Positions 31,293 through 32,399 of a stretch of DNA of 32,399 nucleotides are shown piece by piece. The notes beneath the pieces were generated by a model. That model was not told where the DNA came from, ran no database searches, and saw nothing but the letters and a program-made list of their open reading frames with translations. The stretch comes from Nitrospira sp. (GTDB taxonomy: Bacteria; Nitrospirota; Nitrospiria; Nitrospirales; Nitrospiraceae). Position 1 is the first letter of the stretch. The number at the start of each line of letters is the position of its first letter. The stretch is taken from the NCBI GenBank assembly GCA_024331085.1, contig JANDJG010000020.1, forward strand, positions 1 through 32,399, written 5' to 3'. The translations under genes were made by a program, and so were the position numbers.

Positions 31293-31333
31293 GTTGTTTT
31301 CCGTGTGACAGGCGCGGGGAAATAGCCGCCGGC

Positions 31334-32095
31334 CTAGCCCTTGTAGATGGTCATTCCACCGTCGATCGTGAACGTGCCCCCGGTCACCCACCCGGCCTCG
31401 TCCGATGCCAGATAGAGTACCAGGCTCGCCACTTCATCAGGGGTTCCGGCGCGACGAATGGCATATTGAGCGAGCATCGATTGCAGCATCGCCGGATTCA
31501 CCATCAGCGGCGCCGCCATCGGGGTATCAATGAGCGCCGGGTTGACCACGTTGCAACGGATGCCGTCTTGGGCATAGTCGACGGCCAGAGCCCTTGTGAG
31601 GGCGTCAAGAGCTCCTTTGGAGGCGGCATAGGCCGGCAATCCGGGAATTCCGACCAAGCTGGCGACGGACGAGATATTCACGATGGAGCCGGCCTTTTGT
31701 TTCAGCATCTGGGGGATCGCCGCCCTCGTCATGCGAAACACGCCTGTCACGTTGACGTCAAAAACGGTTCCCCATCGCTCATCGTCGATCTCGTGCACCC
31801 GCTTGCCGAAATCGCCGATCCCCGCATTGTTCACCAAAATATCAATCCGACCGAAACGATCGATGGTGGTCCGCACGACCTCTTGCACGTGCGCCTCGTC
31901 CGTCACGGACCCGGCGACGGCCAACACCTGTTCGGTGCTCTGCCGAATGGCCTTCACCACCCGATCCAATTCCGTTTGACGGCGTCCCGTGATCGTCACC
32001 GACGCCCCTTCCGCCGCAAACCGTTTGGCCACGGCTTCCCCGATCCCGGCATTCCCCCCCGTAATGATGGCGACTTTCCCCGTCAATCGCTGCAT
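31334..32095 (-). CDS. Short-chain dehydrogenase/reductase (SDR)
   Basis: A 253-residue classical SDR. The NAD(P)-binding TGGNAGIG (12-19), NNAG (89-92), the catalytic Ser (142/143) with Y156-x3-K160 in YAASK, and the C-terminal FTIDGGMT are all present. The substrate cannot be told from the sequence; FabG-like and sugar- or steroid-type reductases share these motifs. Arg38/39 after the second strand (TGRRQ) suggests NADP(H) preference. AAGGG lies 8 bases upstream of the ATG at 32095. The start overlaps the end of the trmI gene by 13 bases, so the two are probably cotranscribed, perhaps with aroE-aroK as well. Confidence 0.93.
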   Translation of the reverse strand: MQRLTGKVAIITGGNAGIGEAVAKRFAAEGASVTITGRRQTELDRVVKAIRQSTEQVLAVAGSVTDEAHVQEVVRTTIDRFGRIDILVNNAGIGDFGKRVHEIDDERWGTVFDVNVTGVFRMTRAAIPQMLKQKAGSIVNISSVASLVGIPGLPAYAASKGALDALTRALAVDYAQDGIRCNVVNPALIDTPMAAPLMVNPAMLQSMLAQYAIRRAGTPDEVASLVLYLASDEAGWVTGGTFTIDGGMTIYKG

Positions 32096-32399
32096 CCTGC
32101 ATACCCTTCCGTTTCGCCCTTCGTCTCGTCGTTCAAGATATCGTCGACATCGGCTTGTTCCGCTCGCGCAGCGGGCAAGCCGACTTCCACTTTCCTTGCC
32201 ACGGTAATGAATCCGGAGTGGGCGACCATCCTATGATCCGGCCTCACGCTTCGGCCTTGCACCGACCAGGTCCGCAGCAACGACTCAAAGGTTTCCACCA
32301 TGGCGAACGCCGCCGTCCGCTCCAGCGCCTCGACCGTCTGCATGACTTGCGGGACCGTCGGGACAAAGCTCAAATATATTCCACCGGACCGAAGAACCC
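32083..32399 (-). CDS. trmI: tRNA (adenine-58-N1)-methyltransferase, C-terminal part (truncated by window edge)
   Basis: The frame is open through the last base, so the gene begins outside the window, and the TTG at 32373 is not the true start. The visible ~105 residues match the C-terminus of the TrmI/Trm61 family: LRSGGIYLSFVPTVPQV, an amphipathic helix (MQTVEALERTAAF), METFESLLRTWSVQ-like ending, SVRPDHRMVAHSGFITVARK, then a variable tail. The family makes m1A58 in the T-loop of tRNAs. The N-terminal SAM-binding domain is not visible. The stop overlaps the SDR start. Confidence 0.85.
   Translation of the reverse strand, partial: VLRSGGIYLSFVPTVPQVMQTVEALERTAAFAMVETFESLLRTWSVQGRSVRPDHRMVAHSGFITVARKVEVGLPAARAEQADVDDILNDETKGETEGYAGCSD

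Noticed and set aside
30297-31325. A 342-codon open frame antisense to aroE/aroK
   Set aside because: It spans two well-identified enzymes on the other strand and crosses their junction. It is Arg-rich shadow.

Overview
The window is a GC-rich (about 60 %), densely coded chromosomal segment from a Gram-negative (diderm) bacterium. Outer-membrane biology is visible directly: LolA, the lipoprotein Pal, a porin of the OprO/OprP type, and a lipoprotein next to a periplasmic binding protein. The gene content, including a UbiE/MenG methyltransferase and PCP_red-domain proteins fused to universal-stress and radical-SAM modules, fits a Nitrospirota (Nitrospira-like) bacterium. That assignment is an inference from gene content and has not been tested by any search.

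Layout. 1-645: the 3' end of a hybrid sensor kinase (end of one receiver domain plus one complete receiver). 748-1385: a UPF0114/YqhA membrane protein with its own promoter. 1482-4285 (minus): a HerA-like ATPase coupled to a small DUF486 membrane protein. 4575-8084 (minus): a compact UvrA lacking the usual insertion domain, and an unrecognised membrane protein. 8322-9098: UbiE/MenG. 9375-13533 (plus): a cluster of a 700-residue universal-stress/zinc-ribbon/PCP_red fusion, a radical-SAM/SPASM protein that also ends in a PCP_red-like domain, and a small four-helix membrane protein with intramembrane histidines. 13591-14352 (minus): a 2-oxoglutarate/Fe(II) oxygenase. 14492-17646 (minus): ftsK and lolA, overlapping by ATGA.

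17750-25873 is a phosphate-acquisition island. pstS-pstC-pstA-pstB-phoU runs on the minus strand. A second, divergent PstS-like protein and a lipoprotein run on the plus strand. A phosphate-selective-type porin converges on them. The intergenic region between the two binding-protein genes and the region upstream of the porin carry hexamer repeats of TTAACA/GTAACA type with an exact 11-bp period, which look like PhoP/PhoB-family operators. The porin would carry phosphate across the outer membrane, the two PstS proteins would capture it, PstCAB would import it, and PhoU would report on flux.

26054-28719 holds small genes: a membrane-anchored hypothetical protein, msrA, a 53-residue acidic protein, a PilZ protein and pal. 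A gene-poor stretch (28720-29806) contains a 46-codon membrane-peptide ORF with a near-ideal ribosome-binding site and a second, weaker short ORF. tRNA-Arg(UCG) lies at 29807-29880. The window closes with a minus-strand run read as trmI (partial), an SDR oxidoreductase, aroE and aroK, with overlapping or tight junctions at trmI/SDR and aroE/aroK.

Regulatory theme. Several promoters share an extended -10 of the form TGnTAnnnT. At uvrA, ubiE, ftsK and the radical-SAM gene, a -10-like hexamer ends only 6-8 bases before the ATG, and no Shine-Dalgarno sequence is visible. This predicts leaderless or nearly leaderless mRNAs.

The most promising candidate for an undescribed system is the 9375-13533 cluster. 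A domain known from the tetrapyrrole-handling protochlorophyllide reductase appears four times in two adjacent proteins, joined to nucleotide-binding, zinc-ribbon and radical-SAM modules.
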